Assembly (NCBI RefSeq): GCF_014650035.1
Contig: NZ_BMUE01000002.1
Location: forward strand, 248,001-312,000
Source: Streptomyces lucensis JCM 4490
GTDB taxonomy: Bacteria; Actinomycetota; Actinomycetes; Streptomycetales; Streptomycetaceae
Direction of reading: 5' to 3'
DNA: 64,000 nt
The notes under the pieces were generated by a model. That model had not been told where the DNA came from and did not search any database. It saw nothing but the letters and a program-made list of their open reading frames with translations. Both the position numbers and the translations under genes were made by a program. Below are positions 28,074-36,511 of this stretch, in pieces; positions within the stretch are counted from its first letter, which is position 1, and every line of letters starts with the position of its first letter.

Positions 28074-28897
28074 CAGCCCTGCCGCTGCTTCGTCAGCACG
28101 TCCGTGAGGTCGGCGGTGCGCGCGGCGGGCGGGGCCTTGACGGTGGCCGCCTTGCCGAACTTGTCGAAGTCCATGGACACCGTCATGGTGCCCAGCCTCT
28201 CCTTCAGCCGGACCGGCAGGCCGTCGGAGCCGACCCAGACGTCCATGACGACCGAGGTCCCCCCGGTCGCCGCGCCGAGGGCGCTGCCCTCGCCGTAGGC
28301 GTCCTTGAGCTTGCCCATCCGGTCCGGGTCGATCACGGCGTGGTAGTGCGTGGCGCGCTTGCCGTTCACGGTCTGCGTGCCGAGGTCGTCGACGTCGCGG
28401 GCGTACTTCAGGCCCTTCATGGAGGCCGAGGGGCTGCCGTTGTCGCCGGTGAGGGCCTGGGCGCCCTTCTTGCCGAACACGGCCGAGCCGTCCACCTTGA
28501 TCCAGTCCTTGCCCTGGTACGGGCCGGAGCGGAAGGTGTCGACGTCGTAGTAGTAGACGCCGTCGACGAACAGGACGTGCGTCTTGGGGGAGTGGTTCAC
28601 CATCTGCATGTTCGCGGCCTTGGTGTCCATCTGGACGTCGAAGGCGTACCCGTGGCCCCAGGAGTACGTGCCGGCCATGGCGATCGGGCCGCTGGTGCCG
28701 GTGTCGGTCGTCATCCGGACCTCGGCCGAGCCCAGTTCCTCGGTCCGGTCCGACGCCCTGGCCAGTGCCGCCAGCGCGGTGCCGGCGTGGTCGGCCGCCT
28801 TGACGGCCGTCTTCGCGCTCTCCGTGCCGCAGCCGGAGGCCGCCACCAGTGCCGCCACCGTGAAGCCGGCCCAGGCGGCCGTGTGCCGCATCTTCAT
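28073..28897 (-). CDS. LolA/LppX-like secreted lipoprotein
   Basis: A 274-residue predicted lipoprotein. The signal peptide MKMRHTAAWAGFTVAALVAA ends in SGC (Cys23), a slightly atypical lipobox with Ala at -3. The mature part has the repeated beta-strand pattern of LolA/LppX/LprG-type lipid-binding folds (YSWGHGYAFDVQMD, THYHAVIDPDRM, SVVMDVWVGSDGLPVRLKE). Such proteins bind lipids or, in Streptomyces, have unknown envelope roles. The ATG at 28897 is preferred to an in-frame TTG at 28909. Its stop shares a hairpin with mmsA. Confidence 0.75.
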   Translation of the reverse strand: MKMRHTAAWAGFTVAALVAASGCGTESAKTAVKAADHAGTALAALARASDRTEELGSAEVRMTTDTGTSGPIAMAGTYSWGHGYAFDVQMDTKAANMQMVNHSPKTHVLFVDGVYYYDVDTFRSGPYQGKDWIKVDGSAVFGKKGAQALTGDNGSPSASMKGLKYARDVDDLGTQTVNGKRATHYHAVIDPDRMGKLKDAYGEGSALGAATGGTSVVMDVWVGSDGLPVRLKERLGTMTVSMDFDKFGKAATVKAPPAARTADLTDVLTKQRQG

Positions 28898-29330
28898 GTC
28901 CCACCCCAAGAGCTGTGTGCCTGCTGTGCGGGGCGCACTCTATCCGGGACCACTGACATGAACGCGACCGGATTACCCGTCCGGATAGCGGACGGCTGAC
29001 ATTTTTTTGAAGCGCCGGCTGCGGTTCCCGTTCATGGCGGACGAAACGGGTGCCTAAGGGAAGCATGTGATGTGGCCTTGGAAAGCAAGGTCATAGTCCC
29101 GCAGGGATTGATGGATGCCTTCGTAGGGCGTTCCGACCTGTGAAACTGATGCGGCGACCGTTCATCCGCAAGTGCGGATTCCGAAGGTAAACAGCCATTG
29201 ACGCGCCGGTTTTCGTCGGGGTTCCCTATGCAGCGCCGGGAGCGGACGAGACGAACGTACGACGAGCCGCCGGAGGCGATAGCGCTCCCGTCCCCCACCC
29301 TCAGTCGCACGAGTCGATCGGACCCGCCGC
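28898..29330. other. 433-bp gap between divergent lipoprotein and permease genes
   Basis: No gene is visible. The gap contains a lower-GC stretch (28975-29110) with a run of seven T, a perfect dyad ATCCGCA-AG-TGCGGAT at 29164-29179, TTGACG at 29198-29203 (no good -10 at normal spacing), and a small stem CCTTG-GAAAG-CAAGG at 29076-29090. It probably holds both promoters and a long leader for the permease. Confidence 0.5.
29164..29179. promoter_or_regulatory. Perfect dyad upstream of the permease
   Basis: ATCCGCA and TGCGGAT are separated by AG. It lies 19 bp before a TTGACG box and 152 bp before the permease start, and looks like a protein-binding site. Confidence 0.4.
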
Positions 29331-30800
29331 ATGACCGACACGCTCCGCCCTGTCGAGACAGCCGCCCCCCAGGCGCCCGACAGCCCCCAGAAGCTCAAGC
29401 GCTCCATCGGCGTCGTCGGCGGCACCCTGCTGACCCTCTCCTGCGTCACGCCCGCCTCCACGCTCTTCGTGGTCGTCCCGGACCTCTTCGGCTCCCTCGG
29501 CACCGCCACCGCTCTGACGATCGCCATCGGCTCCCTCCTCTGTATCGCCGTGGCGTTCTGCTACTCCGAGCTGGGCACCCTCATCCCCAGCGCGGGCGGC
29601 GAGTACGCCATGGTGTCGACGATGGCGGGACGGCTCGCGGGCTGGCTCGTCTTCGTCCTCTCCCTGCTGGTCGTCATGATCGTGCCGCCCGTCATCGCGA
29701 TGGGCACGGCCGACTACCTGGCCCCGATCGTGCACCTCGACCCGGCCATGACCGGCGCCGGCGTGATGCTGCTCGCCACCCTCGCCGGCCTGCTCGACCT
29801 GCGCGCCAACGCCTGGATCACCGGCATCTTCCTGGTGCTGGAGGTCATCGCCGCCGGTGTGGTCGCCCTGCTGGGCTTCACGCACGGCCACCGCGGGGCC
29901 GGCAGCCTCGTCTCCATGCAGGTCGCGGGCGCGAACGGCCACACCGACACCGTCACCGCCATGCTGGTCGTCTCCGGCCTGGCCATCGCCCTCTTCGTCA
30001 CCCAGGGCTTCTCGACCGCCGTCTACCTCTCCGAGGAGCTGGAGCACCCGCGCCGCAACGTCGCCCGCACGGTCCTCGCCACGCTCGCCATCTCCACCGT
30101 GATCATCCTGGTGCCGGTCGCCGCCATCACCATGGGCGCCTCCGACGTCGAGGAGCTGACCGGCGGCGACATCGGCGCCATGGTCACCGCCTGGTCCAAC
30201 TCCGCGGTCGGCACCTTCGTCAGCCTCTGCGTCGCCCTCGCGATCATCAACGCGGGCATCGTCATGGTCATCCAGAACTCCCGCGTCCTGTTCGCCTCCG
30301 CTCGCGACAAGGCCTGGCCCGGGCCGGTCAACGACGTCTTCTCCAAGCTCGGCCGCTTCGGCTCCCCGTGGGTCGCCACCCTCGCGGTCGGCGTCCCCGG
30401 GGCGCTGCTGTGCTTCGTCAACCTGGACACGCTCTACGGCGTCACCGGCGTCTCCGTGACCGGCATGTACATCCTCGTCGCGGTCGCCGCCCTGCTGTGC
30501 CGCCGCGGCTCCCACAAGCACACCCCCGCCTGGCGGATGCCGCTGTGGCCCGCCATGCCGCTGCTGCTGATCGCGGTCCTCGCGTACATCCTCAGCCAGC
30601 AGGAGGTGGGCTACCTGCTGTGGACCGGCGGCATCACGGCCGTCGCGACCCTCTACTGGGCCTTCTACCTCCGCCCCCGCCGTGAGACCCGCTGGCTGGT
30701 GTCCATCCCGGAGGACGCGCAGATCCCGGAGGACGCGCAGATCCCGGAGGACGCGCAGATCCCGGAGGGCGTGCGGATCCCGCGGCAGACGCAGGCGTGA
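29331..30800 (+). CDS. APC-superfamily amino acid permease
   Basis: A 489-residue membrane transporter with about 12 hydrophobic helices and the APC N-terminal signature (KRSIGVVGGTLLTLSCVTPA, then SELGTLIPSAGGEYAMV). It is likely a proton-driven amino acid or amine symporter or antiporter; the substrate is unknown. The ATG at 29331 lacks a strong ribosome binding site. The C-terminal tail is made of four IPE(D/G)-type hexapeptides (IPEDAQ three times, then IPEGVR and IPRQTQ), encoded by an 18-bp tandem repeat. A terminator follows. Confidence 0.88.
   Translation: MTDTLRPVETAAPQAPDSPQKLKRSIGVVGGTLLTLSCVTPASTLFVVVPDLFGSLGTATALTIAIGSLLCIAVAFCYSELGTLIPSAGGEYAMVSTMAGRLAGWLVFVLSLLVVMIVPPVIAMGTADYLAPIVHLDPAMTGAGVMLLATLAGLLDLRANAWITGIFLVLEVIAAGVVALLGFTHGHRGAGSLVSMQVAGANGHTDTVTAMLVVSGLAIALFVTQGFSTAVYLSEELEHPRRNVARTVLATLAISTVIILVPVAAITMGASDVEELTGGDIGAMVTAWSNSAVGTFVSLCVALAIINAGIVMVIQNSRVLFASARDKAWPGPVNDVFSKLGRFGSPWVATLAVGVPGALLCFVNLDTLYGVTGVSVTGMYILVAVAALLCRRGSHKHTPAWRMPLWPAMPLLLIAVLAYILSQQEVGYLLWTGGITAVATLYWAFYLRPRRETRWLVSIPEDAQIPEDAQIPEDAQIPEGVRIPRQTQA
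30705..30794 (+). repeat. 18-bp tandem repeat in the permease C terminus
   Basis: Five in-frame 18-bp units run from 30705 to 30794. Units 1 to 3 are identical (ATCCCGGAGGACGCGCAG); units 4 and 5 are degenerate. The copy number probably varies between strains. Confidence 0.85.
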
Positions 30801-30839
30801 CCCCGGCGTGACCCCGGCCTGACCCGGGCGTCAGGACCA

Positions 30840-30870
30840 GAACGCCCCCGGCATCCCGCCGGGGGCGTTC
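30840..30870 (+). terminator. Terminator after the permease gene
   Basis: GAACGCCCCCGGC (30840-30852) pairs perfectly with GCCGGGGGCGTTC (30858-30870) around ATCCC, 40 nt past the permease stop. Confidence 0.85.
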
Positions 30871-30991
30871 CCGTGCCCGCGCCGCCGCGACGGCCCGTAC
30901 CACGGCCGGAGTACACCGGGACGGGCCCGTACGCCGCAGGGAGGGTCCGGGGTTCAGCCCGGCGGCAGCACCGTGCGACGGCGGCGGCCCG

Positions 30992-30997
30992 TACCGT
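30992..30997 (+). promoter_or_regulatory. -10 element for a leaderless hydrolase-ABC fusion message
   Basis: TACCGT ends exactly 6 nt before the ATG at 31004; no ribosome binding site is present. Confidence 0.5.
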
Positions 30998-31003
30998 TGA
31001 CGC

Positions 31004-33679
31004 ATGGATCTTCACCGGCTCCCCGAGGGGCCCGGCGGGCCCGGCGGGCGCGCCCTGCGAGGGCTGCTGAAGGGGCCGCGCCGGCTGGCCGCCGCCGCGG
31101 CCGCCGTCGTGGCGCTCGCGGGCGCCGGCACCTGGACGGCCGTCGCCTCCGGCGGGGCGCCGCCGGTGCACCGCGGCGACCGGGTCATGACCATGGCCGA
31201 CGGCACGCGCATCGACACCTCGTACTTCACCGCCGGTTCCGCCGGCCGCCGCCCCGCCGTCCTGCTGGGGCACGGCTTCGGCGGCAGCAAGGACGACATG
31301 CGGCAGCAGGCCGAGGACCTCGCCCGCCACGGGTACGCGGTCCTGACCTGGTCCGCCAGGGGCTTCGGCCACTCCACGGGCCGCATCGGGCTGAACGACC
31401 CCGGGCACGAGGTCGCCGACGTCTCCCGGCTCATCGACTGGCTGGCGAGACAGCCCCAGGTCCGGCTGGACGCCCCCGGCGACCCGCGCGTGGGCGTGAC
31501 CGGCGGCTCCTACGGCGGCGCGATCTCGTTGCTCGCCGCCGGACACGACCGCCGGGTGGACGCCATCGCCCCGGCCGTCACGTACTGGAACCTCGCGGAC
31601 GCCATGTTCCCGGGCGGCGTCTTCAAGAAACTGTGGGCCGGCATCTTCTTCAACAGCGGCGGCGGCTGCGCCCGCTTCCAGCCCGCCCTGTGCCGGATGT
31701 ACGACCGCGTCGCCCAGTCCGGCACCCCGGACGCGGCCGCGCGCAGGCTCCTGGAGAAACGCTCGCCGTCCGCCGTCGGCGACCTCATCAAGGTGCCCAC
31801 CCTGTTGATACAGGGCCAGCGGGACTCCGTGTTCACCCTCGACCAGGCCGACGCGGCCGAGAAGGCGATCCGCGCGGGCGGCGCTCCGGTCAAGGTCGAC
31901 TGGATCGCGGGCGGCCACGACGGCGGGGACATGGAGACCGCCCGGGTCGACGCGCGGGTGCGGGGCTGGTTCGACCGGTACCTCAAGGGCGACGGGAGCG
32001 CGGACACCGGCCCGGCCTTCCGGATCACCCGCACCGGTGGCGTCGACTCCACCGACGGCACCGCCCGGCTGCGCGGCGCGAGCGCCGCCGCCTACCCCGG
32101 CCTGCACGACCACCGGCGGACCGTCGCCCTCACCGGCCGCGAGCAGCGCGTCGCCAACCCGGCCGGCGCCAGCCCGCCCGGCGTCTCCGCACTGCCCGGC
32201 CTCGGCGGCACCGGCCTCGCCCGCCTGTCCGCGCTCGGCGTCGGCGTCTCCCTCGACTTCCCCGGGCAGTACGCGCGCTTCGACTCGGCGCCGCTCACCC
32301 GCGACCTGTGGATCACCGGCGCGCCGACCGCCACCGTCCACGTCACCTCCACCCGCGACGACGCCGTCCTCTTCGGCAAGGTCTACGACGTGAGCCCCGA
32401 CGGCACCCGGCGGGTCCTGCCCTCCCAGCTCGTCGCCCCCGTGCGGGTGACCGGCGCCAGGGCGGGCAAGGACGTCACCGTCACCCTCCCGGCCGTCGAC
32501 CACGAGGTGCGCAAGGGCCACCGGCTCCGCCTGGTCCTCGCCTCCACCGACCTCGCCTACGCCTCACCGGCGGCCCCGGCGACGTACACCGTCTCCCTGA
32601 AGGGAGACCTCCGCGTGCCGACGGCCCCCGCCGTCACCACCGCCGCGGCTCCTCTGCCCGCCTGGGTGTGGTGGCTGCCGGTGGCCGGCGCCGTGGCAGC
32701 GCTCGCCCTGCTGGTCACCGGCCGCCGCGCGGCCGCCGCCGCACCCGACCCGGGGCTGGCCGACGTCCCACTGCTGATCAAGGACCTGAGCAAGCGGTAC
32801 GCCCGGTCCGCCGACCGGTACGCGGTGCGCGGGCTGTCCTTCCGGGTGGACAAGGGCCAGGTGCTCGGCCTGCTCGGACCCAACGGCGCGGGCAAGACCA
32901 CCACCCTGCGGATGCTGATGGGCCTCATCGGGCCGGACGAGGGCGAGATCCGCGTCTTCGGCCACCTGATCCGGCCCGGCGCGCCGGTGCTGTCCCGGGT
33001 GGGCGCGTTCGTGGAGGGCGCGGGCTTCCTGCCGCACCTGTCCGGCCGGGAGAACCTGGAGCTGTACTGGCGGGCCACCGGCCGCCCGGCCGGGGACGCC
33101 CACCTGGACGAGGCCCTGGAGATCGCAGGGCTCGGCGACGCGCTCGCCCGCGCGGTGCGCACCTACTCGCAGGGCATGCGCCAGCGCCTCGCCATCGCCC
33201 AGGCCATGCTCGGCCTGCCCGACCTGCTCATCCTGGACGAGCCCACCAACGGTCTCGACCCGCCCCAGATCCGCGAGATGCGCGAGGTGATGATCCGGTA
33301 CGCGGCCGGCGGCCGCACCGTGATCGTCTCCAGCCACCTCCTCGCCGAGGTGGAGCAGTCCTGCACCCACCTGGTCGTGATGGACCGCGGCCGCCTGGTG
33401 CAGGCGGGACCGGTCCGGGAGATCGTCGGCTCCGGCGACACCCTGCTGGTCGGCACCGCCGCCCCCGTGGCGGAGCCGCTGGCGGAGAAGGTGGCCGAGC
33501 TGCCCGGCGTCGCCTCCGCCGTGCGCACCGACGACGGGCTGCTCGTCCGCCTCGAACCCGGCGGTACGGCCGAGCGGCTGGTGGTGGATCTGGTGCGGCT
33601 GGAGGTGCCGGTCGCGTCGGTCGGTCCGCACCGCCGTCTGGAAGACGCCTTCCTGACCCTGATCGGAGGTTCCGCATGA
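31004..33679 (+). CDS. Fusion of an exported alpha/beta hydrolase (X-Pro peptidase/CocE type) with an ABC ATPase
   Basis: An 891-residue two-domain membrane protein. A TM helix (about residues 27-48) leads to an extracellular alpha/beta hydrolase: oxyanion region GHGFGGSKDD, nucleophile Ser in GVTGGSYGG near 167, acid in IQGQRDSVF, His in WIAGGHDGGD, then the jelly-roll domain of X-Pro dipeptidyl peptidases (about 410-540). A second helix (WVWWLPVAGAVAALALLVTG, near 550) returns the chain to the cytosol, where a complete ABC ATPase follows: Walker A GPNGAGKTTT near 625, signature YSQGMRQR near 720, Walker B LLILDEPTNG near 741, H-loop SSHLL near 776. The frame is open throughout, so this is a real fusion. 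ATGA overlap couples it to the permease. Confidence 0.9.
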   Translation: MDLHRLPEGPGGPGGRALRGLLKGPRRLAAAAAAVVALAGAGTWTAVASGGAPPVHRGDRVMTMADGTRIDTSYFTAGSAGRRPAVLLGHGFGGSKDDMRQQAEDLARHGYAVLTWSARGFGHSTGRIGLNDPGHEVADVSRLIDWLARQPQVRLDAPGDPRVGVTGGSYGGAISLLAAGHDRRVDAIAPAVTYWNLADAMFPGGVFKKLWAGIFFNSGGGCARFQPALCRMYDRVAQSGTPDAAARRLLEKRSPSAVGDLIKVPTLLIQGQRDSVFTLDQADAAEKAIRAGGAPVKVDWIAGGHDGGDMETARVDARVRGWFDRYLKGDGSADTGPAFRITRTGGVDSTDGTARLRGASAAAYPGLHDHRRTVALTGREQRVANPAGASPPGVSALPGLGGTGLARLSALGVGVSLDFPGQYARFDSAPLTRDLWITGAPTATVHVTSTRDDAVLFGKVYDVSPDGTRRVLPSQLVAPVRVTGARAGKDVTVTLPAVDHEVRKGHRLRLVLASTDLAYASPAAPATYTVSLKGDLRVPTAPAVTTAAAPLPAWVWWLPVAGAVAALALLVTGRRAAAAAPDPGLADVPLLIKDLSKRYARSADRYAVRGLSFRVDKGQVLGLLGPNGAGKTTTLRMLMGLIGPDEGEIRVFGHLIRPGAPVLSRVGAFVEGAGFLPHLSGRENLELYWRATGRPAGDAHLDEALEIAGLGDALARAVRTYSQGMRQRLAIAQAMLGLPDLLILDEPTNGLDPPQIREMREVMIRYAAGGRTVIVSSHLLAEVEQSCTHLVVMDRGRLVQAGPVREIVGSGDTLLVGTAAPVAEPLAEKVAELPGVASAVRTDDGLLVRLEPGGTAERLVVDLVRLEVPVASVGPHRRLEDAFLTLIGGSA

Positions 33680-34539
33680 GCACGCTCACCGAGCGCGCCG
33701 AGACGGCGTCCGGCTATCGCGCGGGCCACACCCTGCCGCTGCGGGTGGAGCTGGTCCGGCAGCTGAAACGGCGCCGCACCCTGGTCATGGGCGCGGTCCT
33801 CGCCGCACTGCCGTTCGTGCTGCTGATCGCCTTCGAGATCGGCGGCGACCCGGGCGGCCGCAACGGCCAGGTCACGCTGATGGACACGGCCACCGCGTCG
33901 GGCGCCAACTTCGCCGCCGTGAACCTGTTCGTCTCGGCGGGCTTCCTGCTGGTGATCCCGGTCGCCCTGTTCTGCGGGGACACGGTCGCCTCGGAGGCGG
34001 GCTGGTCCTCGCTGCGCTACCTGCTCGCCGCGCCCGTGCCCCGGGCCCGCCTGCTGTGGTCCAAGCTCACCGTGGGCCTGGGGACGAGCCTGGCCGCGAT
34101 GGTGCTGCTCCCGGTCGTGGCCCTCGCGGCCGGTACGGCCGCCTACGGCTGGGGGCCCCTGCAGATCCCCACCGGCGGCGCGCTGGACCCCGGCACGGCG
34201 GCGCGGCGCCTCGCGGTGGCCGTGGCGTACGTCTTCGTGTCCCAGCTGGTCACCGCCGGGCTGGCGTTCTGGCTGTCGACCAGGACGGACGCCCCGCTCG
34301 GCGCGGTGGGCGGGGCGGTCGGCCTGACCATCGTGGGCAACGTCCTGGACGCCGTCACCGCCCTCGGCCACTGGCGCGACTTCCTGCCCGCGCACTGGCA
34401 GTTCGCCTGGGCCGACGCCTTCCAGCCGCATCCCGAGTGGTCCGGCATGATCCAGGGCACGGCGATCTCCGTGACGTACGCGCTCGTGCTCGTCGCCCTG
34501 GCCTTCCGGGGCTTCGGCCGCAAGGACGTGGTGTCGTAA
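33676..34539 (+). CDS. ABC transporter permease (ABC-2 type)
   Basis: A 287-residue membrane protein with six hydrophobic segments and the ABC-2 layout: cytoplasmic head (LRVELVRQLKRRRTLVMG), TM1, then FCGDTVASEAGWSSLRYLLA, the amphipathic segment after TM2, and four more helices. It partners the ATPase half of the fusion protein, whose stop overlaps its ATG. The substrate may be a peptide or lipid linked to the extracellular hydrolase. Downstream there is no further transporter gene. Confidence 0.9.
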   Translation: MSTLTERAETASGYRAGHTLPLRVELVRQLKRRRTLVMGAVLAALPFVLLIAFEIGGDPGGRNGQVTLMDTATASGANFAAVNLFVSAGFLLVIPVALFCGDTVASEAGWSSLRYLLAAPVPRARLLWSKLTVGLGTSLAAMVLLPVVALAAGTAAYGWGPLQIPTGGALDPGTAARRLAVAVAYVFVSQLVTAGLAFWLSTRTDAPLGAVGGAVGLTIVGNVLDAVTALGHWRDFLPAHWQFAWADAFQPHPEWSGMIQGTAISVTYALVLVALAFRGFGRKDVVS

Positions 34540-34723
34540 GGGTGGCGTGCGCTGCGCGGGATCGAGGCGCTGTACCGCCGGTGACACGCCGCACCCGCGG
34601 CCGGACGGTGGAGATGGTGTCAGGGAGCGGGGCGATCGGGTGATTGTTCACCGGCCCGCGTTCCATGTCTCCCCACCGCGTCTATCCCTCTCCGTGCCAC
34701 GAGCCCAGAGAGAGGGAACATCC

Positions 34724-34957
34724 ATGAAGAAGAGCGCTGTCGTCGTCGCGGGTGCCGTTCTAGCCCTGGGGCTGGGCGGGCCCGCCTTCGCCGACACCGG
34801 GGCCAAGGCCGAGGCCGTCGCCACCAACTCGCCGGGCATCCTGTCGGGCAACGTCACCCAGGTGCCGATCAGCATCCCGATCAACATCTGCGGCAACTCG
34901 ATCAACGCCGCCGCCGCCCTGAACCCGGCGTTCGGCAACATCTGCATCAACCGCTGA
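34724..34957 (+). CDS. Short chaplin
   Basis: A 77-residue secreted surface protein. A signal peptide (MKKSAVVVAGAVLALGLGG, cleaved after AFA) is followed by one chaplin domain: NSPGILSGNVTQVPISIPIN, then ICGNSINAAAALNPAFGNIC with the two conserved cysteines. Short chaplins assemble into amyloid-like hydrophobic fibrils on aerial hyphae and spores and lower surface tension. The ATG at 34724 follows AGAGGGAA. I do not see the BldN-type elements found at the other two chaplins. A hairpin with a UUCG tetraloop follows. Confidence 0.93.
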   Translation: MKKSAVVVAGAVLALGLGGPAFADTGAKAEAVATNSPGILSGNVTQVPISIPINICGNSINAAAALNPAFGNICINR

Positions 34958-34990
34958 CGGCGCGGCAACGTCCGACGCCCGTCCCTTGCC

Positions 34991-35032
34991 CGGCCGGTCC
35001 CGGACCTTCGGGTCCCCTCCCGGGGCCGGCCG
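34991..35032 (+). terminator. Terminator after the first chaplin
   Basis: CGGCCGGTCCCGG (34991-35003) pairs with CCGGGGCCGGCCG (35020-35032) with one G-U pair. Alternatively, overlapping it, GGACC-TTCG-GGTCC (35002-35015) forms a UUCG-tetraloop stem. Confidence 0.75.
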
Positions 35033-35197
35033 CCCGACGCGCGGCCACCGCCGTGACCCCGCCCGCCCCTCCATTCGCCCGTGCGGGCGTCCGGACCGCC
35101 TGAAAGCCGTAGCCGGACTGGCGGAACGCCCGCCGGCATGACTGTGTGTCAGTAACGCCACAGGCGCGAACACAGTCGAGCGGAGAGGGGAGCAGAC

Positions 35198-36505
35198 ATG
35201 GCTCCACAGCAGCGACGGGACCGCGTCCGGCGGCGGGTTCTGGTCTCGTTGGCGGCGGTCGCCGTCTCGGTCGCCCTGGCGGCCGGTCCCGGTCGCGCGG
35301 CAGGCGTCGCCCCGGCCGCCGCCGGCCCGCCCGCTCCCACGCCGACCTCCCCGGCGCGCACCGAGTCCGGCGTCCCGCCCTTCGGCGCCTTCCTCGACTC
35401 CGGGCCGCTCGGGGTGGTGCGCATGAGCGAGCTGAGCCGCTGGCTCGGCGGGACGGACCTGAAGGTCGCCCACACCTATCTGCCCGGCGGCAGATGGCGG
35501 GACATCGAGGGCCGGCCCGGCTTCCTGGACCACTGGGCGCGGTGGCGGCTGCAGAAGGCCGACCGGACGCTCGTGCTCAACGTGCCCATGCAGGAACGCA
35601 ACGAGGAGGGCCTCTCCGACGCCGAAGTGCGGGGGCTGCTGCGGCAGGCCGCGTCCGGGGCGTTCGACGACCACTTCCGGACCCTCGCCGAGCGGCTGGT
35701 GCGGCTGGGGGTGCCGGACACGGTGATCGTGCTCGGCTGGGAGATGAACGGCACCACCTACAGCCACCGCTGCGGACCGGACCCCCAGGCCTGGAAGACG
35801 TACTGGGACCGGATCGTCACCACCATGCGTTCGGTGCCGGGCCAGAGGTTCCGGTTCGACTTCACGCCGAGCCGCGGCCTGGACGCCGTACCGTGGACCG
35901 AGTGCTATCCCGGGGACGACACGGTCGACATCATCGGCATGGACTCCTACGACCAGCCGGCCGGGCTGTCCTTCGACGAACAGGTGACCGAGCCCTACGG
36001 CCTCCAGCAGCACGTGGACTTCGCGAAGGCCCACGGAAAGCCGATCTCCTACCCGGAGTGGGGGCTGTTCCGCAACGGTGACGACGCCGAGTACATGAGC
36101 CGCATGCTCGCCTGGATCGACGAGCACGAACCGCTGTACAACACGCTCACCGACTACTGCCCGCACGGCGTGTGGCAGTGTGCTCAGAACCCGAGGTCGG
36201 CGCAGGTGTACCGGGCGGCGCTGTACGACCGCACGGGCCCGGCGACCCCGGCTCCCACCCCCACGCCCGACGGGACACCCACGCCGCCGTCGGCCCCGGC
36301 CACGACTCCGGTCCCGGCGCCCACGTCGAGCCCCGCCCCGGCGTCGGCTTCGAGCCCGGCACCGGAGGCCACGCCCGAGGCGGCGCCCACCGCCACCCCG
36401 AAGCCGCCGGCCGGCTGCTCGCCACCGGACCTGGACGACTGGACCGAGTTCTGGCTCGCCGGAAGGCACTGCACACGCCTGGACTGGTGGTCGCCGGGCC
36501 ACTGA
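35198..36505 (+). CDS. Secreted glycoside hydrolase, family 26-like
   Basis: A 435-residue secreted enzyme. After a signal peptide (VLVSLAAVAVSVALAAG) comes a TIM-barrel domain with GH26/clan-A features: VIVLGWEMNGTTY near residue 186 as acid/base Glu and GKPISYPEWGLFR near 287 as nucleophile Glu. A proline/threonine/alanine linker (about 345-410) leads to a small Cys-containing tail (CSPPDLDDWTEFWLAGRHC). GH26 members cut beta-mannans or mixed glucans. Convergent with the exopolysaccharide operon and only 6 bp from its last gene, it may trim or release that polymer. The ATG at 35198 has GAGGGGAG upstream. Confidence 0.82.
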   Translation: MAPQQRRDRVRRRVLVSLAAVAVSVALAAGPGRAAGVAPAAAGPPAPTPTSPARTESGVPPFGAFLDSGPLGVVRMSELSRWLGGTDLKVAHTYLPGGRWRDIEGRPGFLDHWARWRLQKADRTLVLNVPMQERNEEGLSDAEVRGLLRQAASGAFDDHFRTLAERLVRLGVPDTVIVLGWEMNGTTYSHRCGPDPQAWKTYWDRIVTTMRSVPGQRFRFDFTPSRGLDAVPWTECYPGDDTVDIIGMDSYDQPAGLSFDEQVTEPYGLQQHVDFAKAHGKPISYPEWGLFRNGDDAEYMSRMLAWIDEHEPLYNTLTDYCPHGVWQCAQNPRSAQVYRAALYDRTGPATPAPTPTPDGTPTPPSAPATTPVPAPTSSPAPASASSPAPEATPEAAPTATPKPPAGCSPPDLDDWTEFWLAGRHCTRLDWWSPGH

Positions 36506-36511
36506 GGAGCC

